Below are positions 5,311-5,331 of a stretch of 5,331 nt of DNA, piece after piece. Numbering within the stretch: the stretch's first letter is position 1; each line of letters starts with the position of its first letter. Origin of the DNA: Marinosulfonomonas sp. (GTDB taxonomy: Bacteria; Pseudomonadota; Alphaproteobacteria; Rhodobacterales; Rhodobacteraceae); assembly GCA_015494385.1 (NCBI GenBank), contig WGBJ01000227.1, positions 1 to 5,331 on the forward strand, written 5' to 3'. Made by a program: the position numbers and the translations under genes. The notes below the pieces were generated by a model that saw only the letters and a list, made by a program, of their open reading frames with translations, ran no database searches and had not been told where the DNA came from.

Positions 5311-5331
5311 TGCAACAGCTATCACATTTGA

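Noticed and set aside
5263..5331. Plus-strand peptide starting IITSGIAKTR, resembling kinase residues IIASGIAN
   Set aside because: The likeness covers only about seven residues, follows directly from the 23-bp inverted repeat, and there is no start codon or further similarity. It does not support a second kinase fragment.

Overview
The window reads as chromosomal DNA of an alphaproteobacterium, most likely a marine Rhodobacteraceae (Roseobacter-type) species. This rests on GC-rich coding with CG-ending codons, tight gene packing, and proteins of a Roseobacter flavour: an LldD-type alpha-hydroxy-acid dehydrogenase, a non-pyrrolysine MttB-superfamily methyltransferase and a Tat-exported nitroreductase-like protein. 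The assignment is inferred from protein character, not from a marker gene. The first 19 bases are not genomic: they match the Tn5 mosaic end used in Nextera-type sequencing libraries, so the left edge is a library or assembly artefact.

Layout. (1) 20-737, minus strand: the N-terminal 239 codons of an FMN-dependent alpha-hydroxy-acid (L-lactate type) dehydrogenase, cut by the adapter. (2) 738-822: a short gap with a 25-bp perfect inverted repeat that looks like an operator. (3) 823-2376, minus strand: a 517-residue MttB-superfamily methyltransferase, upstream of the dehydrogenase and probably partly co-transcribed with it. (4) 2377-2554: a divergent intergenic region with a 15-bp inverted repeat and a tandem pair of 20-bp operator-like repeats overlapping a plausible promoter for the rightward genes. 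(5) 2555-3661 and 3654-4103, plus strand: a Tat-signal, Acg-type nitroreductase-family protein and a MarR-family regulator, overlapping by 8 nt. (6) 4145-5236, minus strand: a full-length phosphagen (arginine) kinase, convergent with the MarR gene. (7) 5237-5331: the kinase leader, holding a promoter-like element, two local inverted repeats and one arm of a 23-bp long-range inverted repeat whose other arm lies inside the kinase gene.

How the parts may work together. The MarR protein is the obvious candidate to bind the tandem AGTTCGATATCGAACT-like sites and control its own operon, and perhaps the divergent methyltransferase. The methyltransferase and dehydrogenase may belong to one catabolic unit for a methylated amine or betaine and a hydroxy acid, but no corrinoid protein or transporter is visible to confirm this. 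The arginine kinase appears to be a separate, energy-buffering function. Phosphagen kinases are sporadic in bacteria, and this one keeps all the catalytic and arginine-binding residues I can place. The most unusual non-coding signal is the kinase leader, where the two repeat arms would pair in kinase-strand RNA along all 23 positions (two of them G-U) and enclose the ribosome-binding site.
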